Below are positions 37,714-47,047 of a DNA stretch of 64,000 bases, in pieces (within the stretch, counting starts at the first letter, position 1; each line of letters starts with the position of its first letter). The notes below the pieces were generated by a model, which worked only from the letters and a program-made list of their open reading frames with translations, was not told the DNA's origin and ran no database searches. The DNA lies in NCBI GenBank assembly GCA_963746805.1, contig CAVVCQ010000001.1:1-64000 (forward strand). The letters are read 5' to 3'. Origin of the DNA: DATHTC01 sp963746805 (lineage in GTDB: Bacteria; Actinomycetota; Thermoleophilia; Gaiellales; Gaiellaceae). The position numbers were made by a program, and so were the translations under genes.

Positions 37714-38874
37714 GTGGCCGCGGCCCTCCGTCGCGCCTGCCCGGTCTGCGGTCGAGCCGCGGACGAGCCGTTCGCGTCGCTGTCCGACGTGCCCGTGCAC
37801 GTGAACGTCCTCCACGCGACCGCCGACGAGGCGCGAGCCGCCCCGCGGGGCGACATCGCGCTCGCCCATTGCAGCGGGTGCGGCGCCATCTGGAACGTGC
37901 TCTTCGACCCCGCCGTCCTGACGTACGACGCCGAGTACGAGAACTCGCTCCACTTCTCGGAGGAGTTCTCGCGGTTCAGCGACGAGCTGGTCGACCGTCT
38001 CGTCGGCCGCCACGACCTCCACGGCCGTCGCGTCGCGGAGGTCGGATCGGGGAAGGGCGAGTTCCTCGCGACGCTGTGCGACCGCGCCTCCTGCACTGGC
38101 GTCGGCTTCGACCCGAGCTATGCGGGCGAGTCGGACGGACGTGCGAACGGTCGCGTCACCTTCGTCCGGGCTCCGCTGCGCGAGGGCACGGACCTCTCCG
38201 ACGCCGACCTCCTCATCTGCCGCCACGTCGTCGAGCACCTCGACGACCCGGTCGCCACGCTCGCGTCGATGCGGACGGCGCTCGGAGACGGCTCCGCGTC
38301 ACTGTACGTCGAGGTCCCGGCCGTCGAGTACATGCTCAACGGAGGATCGGTGTGGGATCTGATCTACCCGCACGTCACCTACCTCTCCGCCGCGGCCCTG
38401 GGCGCGATCGTCGAGCGGGCCGACTTCCACGTTCGCGAGCACGGGTACTCGTTCGGCGAGCAGTACCTCTGGGTCGAGGCCTCGACCGAGGCCGCGGACA
38501 GACCCGTTGGTGCGCAGGACGGCGTCGCGGAGGGCGTGGGCCGTTTCGGCGCGAGGCTCGCAGCCGAGCGATCGCAGTGGGCTGACCGGCTCGCGCGTCT
38601 CCTCGCCGCCGGCCCGGTCGCGCTCTGGGGTGCAGGCGCGAAGGGCGTGACGTTCCTCAACGTCGTCGACGGCGGCGACGCCGTGACGAGCGTCGTCGAC
38701 GTGAACCCGCGCAAGCACGGGACGCACGTCGCCGGCACCGGCCAGCGGATCGTGCCGCCGGACGAGCTCCCCGGCGACCTCGCGGCCGTGATCGTCATGA
38801 ATCCGATCTACCGGGACGAGATCGAGTCGACGCTTCGGGCCTCCGGCCTGAGCCCGGAGGTGGTGGTCGCGTGA
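37714..38874 (+). CDS. NDP-hexose C-methyltransferase-type protein 3
   Basis: 386 aa, GTG start 2 nt after the previous stop. CPVCGRAADEPFASLSDVPV … CSGCGAI is the zinc domain. VAEVGSGKGEFLATLCDRA and ICRHVVEHLDDPVATL are the SAM motifs, closer to protein 2 than to protein 1. LIYPHVTYLSAAALGAIV replaces the YEHCSYFS block of protein 2, so the usual Glu-His pair is not kept; activity may differ or be lost. The C-terminal LWGAGAKGVTFLNVVDGG domain is intact. Confidence 0.83.
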   Translation: MAAALRRACPVCGRAADEPFASLSDVPVHVNVLHATADEARAAPRGDIALAHCSGCGAIWNVLFDPAVLTYDAEYENSLHFSEEFSRFSDELVDRLVGRHDLHGRRVAEVGSGKGEFLATLCDRASCTGVGFDPSYAGESDGRANGRVTFVRAPLREGTDLSDADLLICRHVVEHLDDPVATLASMRTALGDGSASLYVEVPAVEYMLNGGSVWDLIYPHVTYLSAAALGAIVERADFHVREHGYSFGEQYLWVEASTEAADRPVGAQDGVAEGVGRFGARLAAERSQWADRLARLLAAGPVALWGAGAKGVTFLNVVDGGDAVTSVVDVNPRKHGTHVAGTGQRIVPPDELPGDLAAVIVMNPIYRDEIESTLRASGLSPEVVVA

Positions 38875-40004
38875 CCGCGATCGACGCAACTGTCCGCCCG
38901 GGCGTCCCGTTCCTCGACCTCGAGCTCCCGGACGAGGTACGCGCGGCGATCCTCGGCGACATCGAGGAGCTGCTGCGGACGAACGCGTTCACGAACGGCC
39001 CGGCGGTGGCCGAGTTCGAGCGCGCGTTCGCGGCGTTCGTCGGGACGAGGCGGTGCGTCGGCGTCGCGAACGGCCTCGATGCGCTGCGGCTGGCGCTGAT
39101 CGCGAAGGGCATCGAGCCGGGCGACGAGGTGCTCGTGCCCGCGAATACCTTCATCGCGACGTTCGAGGCGGTCACGCAGGCAGGTGGCGTACCCGTTCCC
39201 GTGGACGTGAGCGAGCACGACCTGAACCTCGACCCCGCGCTCGCGGAGGCCGCCGTCTCGGATCAGACGCGGTTTCTGCTCCCCGTCCATCTCTACGGCA
39301 CGCCGGCGGACATGAGGGCGCTCTCCGACCTTGCCCGTCGGGCGCGCTTGGAGGTCCTGGAGGATGCGTGCCAGGCCCACGGCGCCGAACGCGACGGGAT
39401 CCGTGCCGGCACGGCCGGGTTCGCGGCGGCCTTCAGCTTCTACCCCGGCAAGAACCTGGGGGCGATCGGCGACGCCGGCGCGCTGACGACCGACGACGAC
39501 GAGCTCGCCGACCGCGTCGTCGCGCTTCGCGAGCACGGCCAGCGGGAGAAGTACCGCCATCAGGTCGTGGGCTGGACGGCCCGCCTCGACACGATCCAGG
39601 CGATCGCGCTCCTGCACAAGCTGCCGTACCTCGAGGAGTGGAACGGGCGACGGCGTGCGGCGGCGCGGTTCTACGGCGAGGCGCTCGTCGGCGTGGGCGA
39701 CCTGCTCCTCCCACCCGTGCCGGAGGCCGTCACGCCGGTCTGGCACCTCTACGTCGTTCGCACCGCACGGCGCGACGAGCTCGCCGAGCACCTTCGGGCC
39801 CGAGGGATCGGAGTCGGCCTCCACTATCCGGAGCCGGCGCATCTCTCACCGGCGTACGCCGGCCTCGGCTACGGGCCCGGGTCGTTTCCGGTGACGGAGC
39901 GGCTCGCGGACGAGGTGCTGTCGCTGCCGATGTTCCCGGGCATCGACGAGGCGCAGCTCGATGCGGTCGTGAGCACGGTGCGCGCGTTCTTCGAGCGTGG
40001 CTGA
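38871..40004 (+). CDS. DegT/DnrJ/EryC1/StrS sugar aminotransferase
   Basis: 377-aa PLP enzyme that converts an NDP-keto sugar to the amino sugar. FLDLELPDEVRAAIL and FTNGPAVAEFERAFAAFVG are the N-terminal motifs; EDACQAHGAE binds PLP; the Schiff-base lysine is K194 in SFYPGKNLGAIGDAGA. The GIGVGLHYPEPAHLSPAY block fits the group acting at C-3 or C-4 of 6-deoxyhexoses (FdtB/QdtB-like). It overlaps both neighbours by a few bases. Followed by an acyltransferase, it suggests an N-acylated 3-amino sugar. Confidence 0.92.
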   Translation: MTAIDATVRPGVPFLDLELPDEVRAAILGDIEELLRTNAFTNGPAVAEFERAFAAFVGTRRCVGVANGLDALRLALIAKGIEPGDEVLVPANTFIATFEAVTQAGGVPVPVDVSEHDLNLDPALAEAAVSDQTRFLLPVHLYGTPADMRALSDLARRARLEVLEDACQAHGAERDGIRAGTAGFAAAFSFYPGKNLGAIGDAGALTTDDDELADRVVALREHGQREKYRHQVVGWTARLDTIQAIALLHKLPYLEEWNGRRRAAARFYGEALVGVGDLLLPPVPEAVTPVWHLYVVRTARRDELAEHLRARGIGVGLHYPEPAHLSPAYAGLGYGPGSFPVTERLADEVLSLPMFPGIDEAQLDAVVSTVRAFFERG

Positions 40005-40479
40005 CGGTCCCGTCAACGACGCGTCCCACCGGCTGATCAGCGACGTCTCGTTCGGCGAGGACGTCGTCGTGCAGGCGTTCACGAACCTCTACGGCTGCCG
40101 CATCGGCGACGGGACCCGTATCGGCCCGTTCGTCGAGGTGCAGGCGGGGGTGGACATCGGTGCGCGCTGCAAGATCCAGAGCCACTCGTTCCTGTGCGAG
40201 GGCGTGACGATCGAGGACGAGGTCTTCGTGGGCCACGGCGTGATGTTCACGAACGACCTGCTTCCGCGCGCGACGACCTCGGACGGCGCGTTGCAGACCG
40301 CGGACGACTGGGAGCTGATTCCGACGCGCGTGTGCCGGAGGGCCAGCATCGGCTCCGGCGCCGTGATTCTCGCGGGCGTCACCATCGGAGTCGGAGCCCT
40401 GGTCGGCGCCGGGGCCGTCGTCACGCGCGATGTCGCCCCCGGCGAGACGGTCGCGGGTGTCCCGGCGCGTCCCAGATGA
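39997..40479 (+). CDS. Hexapeptide-repeat sugar N-acyltransferase
   Basis: 160-aa left-handed parallel beta-helix protein with repeating hexads (CRIGDG TRIGPF VEVQAG VDIGAR … ASIGSG AVILAG VTIGVG ALVGAG). HSFLCEGVTIEDEVFVGHGV with FTNDLLPR gives the loop that carries the catalytic residues in WlbB/QdtC-like acetyltransferases. GTG start inside the 3' end of the aminotransferase (8-nt overlap), as usual for aminotransferase/N-acetyltransferase pairs. Last gene of the operon; a terminator follows. Confidence 0.88.
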   Translation: MADGPVNDASHRLISDVSFGEDVVVQAFTNLYGCRIGDGTRIGPFVEVQAGVDIGARCKIQSHSFLCEGVTIEDEVFVGHGVMFTNDLLPRATTSDGALQTADDWELIPTRVCRRASIGSGAVILAGVTIGVGALVGAGAVVTRDVAPGETVAGVPARPR

Positions 40480-40484
40480 GCCGT

Positions 40485-40511
40485 GACGGGGGCGAGGGCG
40501 TGCCCCCCGTC
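40485..40511 (+). terminator. Terminator-like hairpin after the amino-sugar operon
   Basis: GACGGGGGC pairs with GCCCCCCGTC (one extra C), loop of 8 nt, 5 nt after the acyltransferase stop. No T-tract, as is usual in this group. Confidence 0.5.
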
Positions 40512-40662
40512 CGAGTAGGGCCCTAGCCGCCTCGCGGGCCGAATCCTGGCCTACCCACGGCGGAGGCGCATGCCTACGCTCCATCGGGGATTCGAGCGGC
40601 AGTTAGGGGTGTGGGTTGACGGTCTGCGGTGCGGCAGTGCGGCGAAGTTCGGGTAGGGCGGC

Positions 40663-42193
40663 GTGAGCGTCGTCGAGCGGGTAGCCCCCGCCCCCGAGGC
40701 ATGGCTCGGCGGACGCTCGAATGCGCGTACGCGCGAGATCCTCCAGCAGCGCGCCGGGAACGACCACCTACGGCGGGGCTGGCTCGTCCGGCGCGCGCTC
40801 TTCGCCGCGGACATCGCCGGTCTCGTGCTCGCGTTCCTCGGGGCCGCCTGGCTCTCCGGCGCGTCGCCCCAGGACAACGTCGGCGTCGGGATGGAGGCGC
40901 TCGGCTTCGCGCTCAGCCTGCCGTTGTGGATCGTGCTGATGAAGCTGCATGGGCTCTATGACGCCGACGAGGCGTACGCGGACCACTCCACGCTCGACGA
41001 GTCGGTCAAGGTCTTCCACGTCCTGACCATCGGCACGTGGCTCTTCTACATCGGCTCGACGGCGATCTCGTGGGTGGAGCCGAGCCTGCCCCGCCTGGTC
41101 GCCTTCTGGGCGCTCGGCACTGGTCCTCGTCCCCGGCGGCCGTGCGCTCGGGCGCCTCGCGTCGCGGCGCAGCGTCGCGTACGTGCAGAACACGCTCATC
41201 GTCGGCGCCGGCGACATCGGCCAGCTCGTGGCACGCAAGCTGCAGAAGCACCCCGAGTACAAGCTCAACGTCGTCGGCTTCGTGGACGCGGAGCCGAAGA
41301 TCCGCCGCGAGGATCTCGGCGACCTGACGCTCGTCGGGACGATCGACGAGCTCCCGGAGATCGTCCGCGCCCTCGACGTCGAGCGGGTCGTGATCGCGTT
41401 CTCGCGCGAGCCGCATGCGCAGAACCTGGAGGCGATCCGCGCGTTGCGGGAGCTCGGCGTCCAGATCGACCTCGTACCGCGCCTGTTCGAGGCGGTGGGG
41501 CCGCGCGTCGGCATCCACACGGTCGAGGGCATGCCGCTGATCGTCCTGCCACCGGCGCGTCCGTCGCCGTCCTCACGGGCGCTCAAGCGGACGATGGACA
41601 TCCTCGCGGCCTCCGTCGCGCTCCTCGTGACGCTGCCGCTCTTCGCCGTGATCGCGTTCCGGATCCGACGCGACTCGCCCGGGCCCGTGTTCTTCCGCCA
41701 GCAGCGGCTGGGCCAGAACATGCGCGAGTTCGAGGTTCTGAAGTTCCGCACCATGCGGGTCGACACGGACGACGCGGCGCATCGGGAGTACATCAAGGCG
41801 ACGCTCTCGGCGAACGCGTCGCTGGGGTCGAACGGGCTGTACAAGCTCGACCGCAGCGACGCTGTCACGCGCGTCGGCCGCTGGCTGCGCCGCACGAGCC
41901 TCGACGAGCTCCCGCAGCTGATCAACGTGATCCGCGGCGACATGTCCCTCGTCGGGCCGCGACCGTGCCTCCGCTACGAGGTCGAGAGCTTCGAGCCCCA
42001 CCACTTCGCCCGCTTCCTCGTCCCCGCCGGGATCACCGGGTTCTGGCAGGTCTCCGCACGGGCGGCATCGACCTTCGGCGAGTCGCTGGACATGGACGTC
42101 GCCTACGTGAACGGCTGGTCGCTCGGCCTCGACGTGCGGCTGCTCTGCCGCACGCCGCTGCAGGTGCTGCGGCAGCGAAAGGCGACGGCGTGA
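40663..42193 (+). CDS. Polyprenyl glycosylphosphotransferase (one frameshift)
   Basis: 509 aa when one extra base near 41115 is removed. Four N-terminal helices (to about residue 150) precede a CoA-binding-like Rossmann domain (TLIVGAGDIGQLVARKLQKH), another membrane helix, and the bacterial sugar transferase domain. That domain has FRIRRDSPGPVFFRQQRLGQ, FEVLKFRTMRVD, RRTSLDELPQLINVIRGDMS and VGPRPCLRYEVE. It starts repeat-unit synthesis by moving a sugar-1-phosphate to undecaprenyl phosphate (WbaP/EpsE/CpsE group). The break interrupts WALALVLVPGGRALGRLAS. GTG at 40663; a TTGACG at 40616 may be a -35 box. It ends inside the next start (GTGA). Confidence 0.82.
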
Positions 42194-43218
42194 CGCCGGT
42201 CCGCATCGCCGTCGTCGGGCTCGGCTACTGGGGGCCGAACCTGGCCCGCAACATCCAGGAGTCCGACGTCGCCGAGCTCGCGTGGCTGTGCGATTCGCGG
42301 CCGGAGCGGCTCGGAGCGCTCGGCCGACGCTACCCCGCCGCTCGGCAGGCCCTCGACCTGTCCGAGGTCCTGGCCGACCCGGACGTCGACGCGGTTGCGA
42401 TCGCGACCCCGGTCACGAGCCATTACCCGCTCGCCCAGGCCGCGCTCGAGGCCGGCAAGCACGTCTTCGTCGAGAAGCCCCTCGCCGCCTCGTCCGCGGA
42501 GGCGCTCGAGCTGATGGCGCTGGCGGAGCGCTCGTCGCTCGTGCTGATGCCGGGGCACACCTTCCTCTACAGCCCGCCCGTCGTCGAGATCCGGCGGCTG
42601 ATCGAGGCGGGGGATCTGGGCGAGATCTACTTCGTGTCGACGAGCCGGGTGAACCTCGGCCTCCATCAGCCCGACGTGAGCGTCGTCTGGGACCTGGCGC
42701 CGCACGACTTCTCGATCCTCCGCTACTGGCTCGGTGAGCCGCCGGCGCACGTTGCCGCGCTCAGCCGCAGCTGCATCTTTCCGGGAACGCCCGACGTCGC
42801 CTTCATCAACCTCGAGTACGCGGCCGACCTCGTCGCCCACGTCGAGCTCTCGTGGCTCTCGCCGAGCAAGCTCCGGCGGACGACGATCGTCGGCTCCGAG
42901 AAGATGGTCGTGTACGACGACACGAGCGCGGAGCCCGTGCGGATCTTCGACTCGGGCGTGGTGATGAAGGATCCGGCGACCTTCGGCGAGTATCACCTGA
43001 GCTACCGGACCGGAGACATCGTCTCGCCGCGCATCGACCCGACCGAGCCGCTCGCGGTCGAGATCGAGGACTTCTGCGCCGCGGTGGACGGCGGCCCGGA
43101 GCCCCGCTCGAGCTCGGCCGTCGGCCTCGACGTCGTGCGCATGATCGAGGCGGTCGAGGCGTCGCTCCGCGCGAACGGCGGGCGTGTCGCCGTCGACGGC
43201 GCACCGCTGGCGGCCTGA
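42190..43218 (+). CDS. Gfo/Idh/MocA family oxidoreductase
   Basis: 342-aa NAD(P)-dependent sugar oxidoreductase. IAVVGLGYWGPNLARN is the Rossmann start; HVFVEKPLAASSAEALEL carries the EKP motif with the conserved Lys; WDLAPHDFSILRYWLG has the catalytic His near residue 178. Relatives in EPS loci oxidise C-3 of UDP-N-acetylglucuronate (WlbA-like) or other NDP sugars. GTG start overlapping the stop of the glycosylphosphotransferase, so the two are translationally linked. Confidence 0.9.
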   Translation: MTPVRIAVVGLGYWGPNLARNIQESDVAELAWLCDSRPERLGALGRRYPAARQALDLSEVLADPDVDAVAIATPVTSHYPLAQAALEAGKHVFVEKPLAASSAEALELMALAERSSLVLMPGHTFLYSPPVVEIRRLIEAGDLGEIYFVSTSRVNLGLHQPDVSVVWDLAPHDFSILRYWLGEPPAHVAALSRSCIFPGTPDVAFINLEYAADLVAHVELSWLSPSKLRRTTIVGSEKMVVYDDTSAEPVRIFDSGVVMKDPATFGEYHLSYRTGDIVSPRIDPTEPLAVEIEDFCAAVDGGPEPRSSSAVGLDVVRMIEAVEASLRANGGRVAVDGAPLAA

Positions 43219-43357
43219 TCCGGCCTATACGGCCGCTGCGTCACAACCACCCATTCGATCGGTCACACCGCCGCCGAGCAGGGCGACCATGGAGTCCAGT
43301 CACCCGACACACGGGGTCGTGCGCGGTGGAAAGAGGGGATTCGACTCGGGAGGTCGG

Positions 43358-44678
43358 ATGAATATTCGCAGGATTTCCTTGCTCGTCGGACTCGCGCTGT
43401 TCGTGGCGGTTCCGACGGCGCAGGCGGACGGCACGGAGACGCTCGGACCCCCGAGTGTCACCATCAGCGCGTCCGCCACACGAGTGCTGGCAGCGGGCGT
43501 CGGCATGGCAAGGTCGCTCAACACGCCGAGCTCGTTCAGCGTGAACGTCCCTGCCGGAGCGACCGTGCGGCAGGTGCTCCTCTACTGGGGCGGGCACTTC
43601 TCCATCGGTGACAACTTCTCGGTGCACCGGACGATACGATCACGGTGAACGGGAACACCGTCACGGGACGACGATCGGCGGCCCCGCCTTCTTCTTCCAG
43701 GCCGGTTCGGGTCCCGGAGAACTTCGTCACCTACCGCAGCGACATCACCGGCCTCGGCCTCGTCGCGCCGGGCTGCGAACACGCTGACGATCTCGAACAT
43801 GGCGTTCAGCTCCTTGTTCGCGCGGCGGCGAACGACGGCGCGGGCGTGCTCGTGCTGTACAGCGATCCCGCGGATCCGGCAGGCTCGAGCGTCGCCGTGC
43901 GGGACGGGCTCGATCTCGCGTTCAACGGGTTCCCGTCGCCGCGGGACACGACGGTGCCGCAGACGTTCACGTTTGCGTCCTCGGCGGTCGACCGGACGGC
44001 GAATCTCGCGTCGTTCGCCGGGAGCGTGACGAACTTCGATCCGGCAGTTCGGCTTCCGGCCGAATCAGCTGCGGGTGACCTTCAATCTCGGCGGCACGGG
44101 CGACGTGACGATCGACAACCCGTACCAGAGCAACGCGGGCAATGAGTGCGACGTGAGCAACATCGCGATCACCGTCCCCGCCGGCGCCACGCAGATGACG
44201 GTGCAGGCGCTGTCGGGCGGGCCCGGGCCTGCGGGCTCGACGCCGGCGTCGTTCGCCTGGAACGCCACGGCCGTGTCGATTCCCGGCACGCCGCCGCCCC
44301 CGCCGCCTCCGCCGGGCGAGGGCTGCACGCCGGGCTACTGGAAGAACCACCTCGGCTCGTGGGCCGCGACGGGCTACTCGCCGAGCCAGACCCTGTCGCG
44401 CGTGTTCGCCAACACGGGGACGCTCGGGTCGTCCACGCTGCTGCCAGGCGCTCTCGTTCGGGGGCGGCAGCTCGCTCACGGAGAAGAAGCAGATCCTGCT
44501 TCGCGCGGCAGTCGCGTCGCTGCTGAACTCGGCGCATCCGAGCATCGACTTCGACCTGACGACGGCCGAGGTCATCGCCCAGGTGAACGCGGCACTCGCC
44601 AGCACGAACAGGGACGCGATCACGTCGCTGGCGACCACGCTGGACAACGAGAACAACTCGGGCTGCACGCTGAACTAG
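43358..44678 (+). CDS. Secreted protein with CTPGYWKNH motif (multiple frameshifts)
   Basis: About 440 aa if breaks near 43625, 43660-43690, 43780-43800, 44060 and 44455 are bridged. A signal peptide (ISLLVGLALFVAVPTAQADG) starts the protein; ATG 43358 has a GGGAGG box. A beta-rich domain (VPAGATVRQVLLYWGGHF … DLAFNGFPSP … TFNLGGTGDVTIDNPY) follows, then a Pro-run and GCTPGYWKNHLGSWAATGY, a motif seen in many secreted proteins of unknown role. The end (FDLTTAEVIAQVNAALAST) is helical and stops at 44678. It may be a structural surface protein linked to EPS export; this is inference from position. Confidence 0.6.
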
Positions 44679-44735
44679 CGCGCGGCCGTACTTCAGCGCT
44701 CCGTGCCGCCTTCGAGCGGCACGGGGCGCACCCGT

Positions 44736-45939
44736 TCACACCGCCCGACCGGCGAGGCTGCGGTCGGCGACGTATCGAGCGATCGCGAGCGACGACGTCG
44801 CTCCCGGCGAGGGCGCGTTCCGCACGTGAAGGACGCGCTCGGTGCCCGAGAAGAGGAAGTCGTCGAGCAGGGTCCCGCTCGCGCGTCACCGCCTGTGCCC
44901 GGATGCCTGCCGGTGCGAAGGAGAGGTCGGAGGCGCGGAGCTCGGGGAGATACCGCCGCGCCTGCGCCGCGTAGGCGCTCTTCAGCAGGTCGCGAACCAC
45001 CTCGAGCGTCCCGAGTCGCCAGTACCGGCGCGCGAGTCGCAGGAAGCCCGGGTACGCGAGCGTCCGCCAGGCCTCTCGGGGCGCGACATCGCGCCGGCGG
45101 TAGCCCTCGTACGCCAATGCGACGACGGCGTTCGGGCCGGCCCAGACGGCACCGTCGGGACGCCGGTTCACGTGGACGCCCAGGAAGGGGAACTGCGGGT
45201 CCGGCACGGGGTAGATCAGGTTGCGGCACAGCCGCGCAGCCTCGTCGCTGAGCGCGAAGTAGTCGCCCCGGAAGGGCAGGATCCGGACATGCGCTCCGTC
45301 CGCCCGTGCCAGGTCGTCGGCGTGGACGCCGGCGCACGCCACGACCCTCTCGGCGATCACGTCGCCGTCCGTGGTCTCGAGCCGCACGCCGTGCGGGGAC
45401 TCGGAGATACGACCCACGCGCACGCCGCAACGGAGCGTCCCGCCGCTCGCCGACAGACGTCGTGCCAGTGCCCGCGCGACGAGGCGGTAGTCGACGAGAC
45501 CGGTCTCGGGCAGGTGCAGCGCCGCGATGCCGGCGCAGTGCGGTTCGAGCTCGCGCAACGCCGCGGCGCCGATGCGGCGGGCAGCGACGCCGTTGGCGGC
45601 GGCCCGGCGCTCGAGCTCGTCGAGCCGCGCGAGCTCCCCCTCGTCGACGGCGACGATCACCTTTCCGCAGAGCTCGTACGGAATCCGCTCCTCCTCGCAG
45701 AAGGCGACGAGGAGCCGGCGCCCCTCGGTGCAGAGCCGTGCCTTGAGCGAACCCGGCTCGTAGTAGACGCCCGTGTGGATGACACCGCTGTTCCGCCCGG
45801 TCTGGTGGAGCGCCGGCTCGCGCTCCTTCTCGAGGACGAGCACGCCGGTTCCGGGGCGTCGGCGCAGGATCTCGACGGCGGTCGCGAGGCCGAGGATCCC
45901 GCCGCCGACGACGGCGACGTCGAACCGCTCGTCGCTCAC
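44736..45939 (-). CDS. lhgO: L-2-hydroxyglutarate oxidase-like FAD enzyme (one frameshift)
   Basis: 400 aa if one extra base near 44885 is removed. FDVAVVGGGILGLATAVEIL is the FAD dinucleotide-binding site. LHQTGRNSGVIHTGVYYEPG and LEPHCAGIAALHLPETGLVD are typical of LhgO, which oxidises L-2-hydroxyglutarate and feeds electrons to the membrane quinone pool. The C-terminus continues in the other frame (EGTLLDDFLFSG … RYVADRSLAGRAV). GTG 45939 overlaps the recR stop, so it is the last gene of the dnaX-ybaB-recR operon. Confidence 0.82.
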
Positions 45940-46526
45940 ATCTCGCGGCGACCGACGAGGGCCCGGCCCAGCGTCACCTCGTCCGCGTACTCGAGGTCGC
46001 CGCCCACGGGCAGGCCGCTCGCGAGGCGCGTGACGCGCACACTGCCGCGCAGCCGATCGGCGAGATAGGCCGCCGTCGCCTCGCCCGTCATGTTCGGGTT
46101 CGTCGCGAGCACGACCTCCTGCACACCGTTCCGCTCGACGCGGCGCAGGAGCTCGTCGATCCGCAGGTGCTCCGGCTCGATGCCGTCGAGCGGAGAGAGC
46201 GAGCCGCCGAGCACGTGGTAGAGGCCGCGGTACTCGTGCGTCCGCTCGACCGAGAGGAGGTCGACCGGCTGCTCGACGACGCAGATGAGCGCGTGGTCGC
46301 GGCGGGCGTCGAGGCAGATCGCGCAGACCTCGTCCTCGGTGAGGTTCCCGCACTCGCGGCAGAAGCGGACGCGCTCCTTCACCTCCTCGATCGCGCGCGC
46401 GAGCGCGAGCGCCTCCTCTGCAGACCGTTGTAGGAGGTGGAACGCGAGCCGTTGCGCCGTGCGCGTGCCGACGCCGGGAAGCCGCGTCAGCTGGGCGACG
46501 AGGTTCTCGACGGCCGGCGAGAGCAC
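45936..46526 (-). CDS. recR: Recombination mediator protein RecR
   Basis: 196 aa, the usual length. LTRLPGVGTRTAQRLAFHLL is the helix-hairpin-helix, CRECGNLTEDEVCAIC the Cys4 zinc finger, and the Toprim domain follows (ICVVEQPVDLLSVERT … VVLATNPNMTGEATAAYL). RecR with RecO loads RecA at gaps. GTG start; 36 nt after ybaB, the standard dnaX-ybaB-recR order. Confidence 0.96.
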   Translation of the reverse strand: MLSPAVENLVAQLTRLPGVGTRTAQRLAFHLLQRSAEEALALARAIEEVKERVRFCRECGNLTEDEVCAICLDARRDHALICVVEQPVDLLSVERTHEYRGLYHVLGGSLSPLDGIEPEHLRIDELLRRVERNGVQEVVLATNPNMTGEATAAYLADRLRGSVRVTRLASGLPVGGDLEYADEVTLGRALVGRREM

Positions 46527-46562
46527 GGCCTCATTCTGCCCGTCCGGATCGGACTACCCCGG

Positions 46563-46883
46563 CTACATCCCCGGCAGGCCGAGGCCGCCGAGGCCGCCCA
46601 TCATCCCGCCCATCCGCTGCTCGAGCAGCGACTGCGCGGAGCGGAGCCCCTCGTTGACGGCGGCGACGATCGTGTCCTGGAGCAGCTCCGGGTCGTCCGG
46701 GTCGATCGCCTCGGGATCGATCCAGATCTCCTTGAGCTCCATCGCGCCGGAGACCTTGACCTTCACCATGCCGCCGCCGGCCGAGGCCTCGACGATCTCG
46801 TTCGCGACCTCCTCCTGCGCCTGCGCCATCTGCGCCTGCATCTGCTGGGCCTGCTGCATCAGCTTGTTGATGTCGAAGCTCAT
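46563..46883 (-). CDS. ybaB: YbaB/EbfC nucleoid-associated protein
   Basis: 106 aa. MSFDINKLMQQAQQMQAQMA and GGGMVKVKVSGAMELKEIWI are diagnostic; the C-terminus is Gly/Met-rich (MGGMMGGLGGLGLPGM). Forms tweezer-shaped dimers that bind DNA. The AAGGAG SD lies in the 3' arm of the long hairpin at 46886-47047, so its translation may depend on unfolding by ribosomes or on processing. Confidence 0.95.
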   Translation of the reverse strand: MSFDINKLMQQAQQMQAQMAQAQEEVANEIVEASAGGGMVKVKVSGAMELKEIWIDPEAIDPDDPELLQDTIVAAVNEGLRSAQSLLEQRMGGMMGGLGGLGLPGM

Positions 46884-46885
46884 GA

Positions 46886-47047
46886 GTGCTCCTTCCAGTA
46901 ATGGTCTCGCGTTTCTGGCGACTGGCCGGCGTCGGCAGGCAAGGACGCAGGGAGCGTCGATATGCGGGCATATCGGCGCGACTGAGGACGCCGCATGGCG
47001 GCGCCGGACACCGCCAGAAACGCCCTGACTATTGCTGGAAGGGGCAC
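46886..47047 (-). repeat. Giant hairpin element A (162 nt), dnaX 3' UTR
   Basis: Fills the whole dnaX-ybaB gap. Reading the minus strand, the 5' arm from 47047 pairs with the 3' arm ending at 46886: 18 of 21 outer positions, then a perfect 12-bp block (GCGTTTCTGGCG with CGCCAGAAACGC; 47023-47012 and 46920-46909). The middle (46994-46939) holds the conserved core: GCGGCGTCCTCAGTCG, an 8-bp apical stem CGATATGC/GCATATCG, and CGCTCCCTGCGTCCTTGC. The same core, in the same orientation relative to the upstream gene, occurs in element B with unrelated arms. Confidence 0.75.

Noticed and set aside
46939..46994. Resemblance of the core (AAGGACGCAGGG) to the c-di-GMP-I riboswitch
   Set aside because: The GNRA-tetraloop/receptor layout and second conserved hairpin are absent, and the element follows genes instead of preceding them in the needed orientation.
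46909..47023. Resemblance of element A to an integron attC site (GTTT … AAAC ends)
   Set aside because: The GTTRRRY/RYYYAAC boxes are missing and element B has quite different ends; no integrase.
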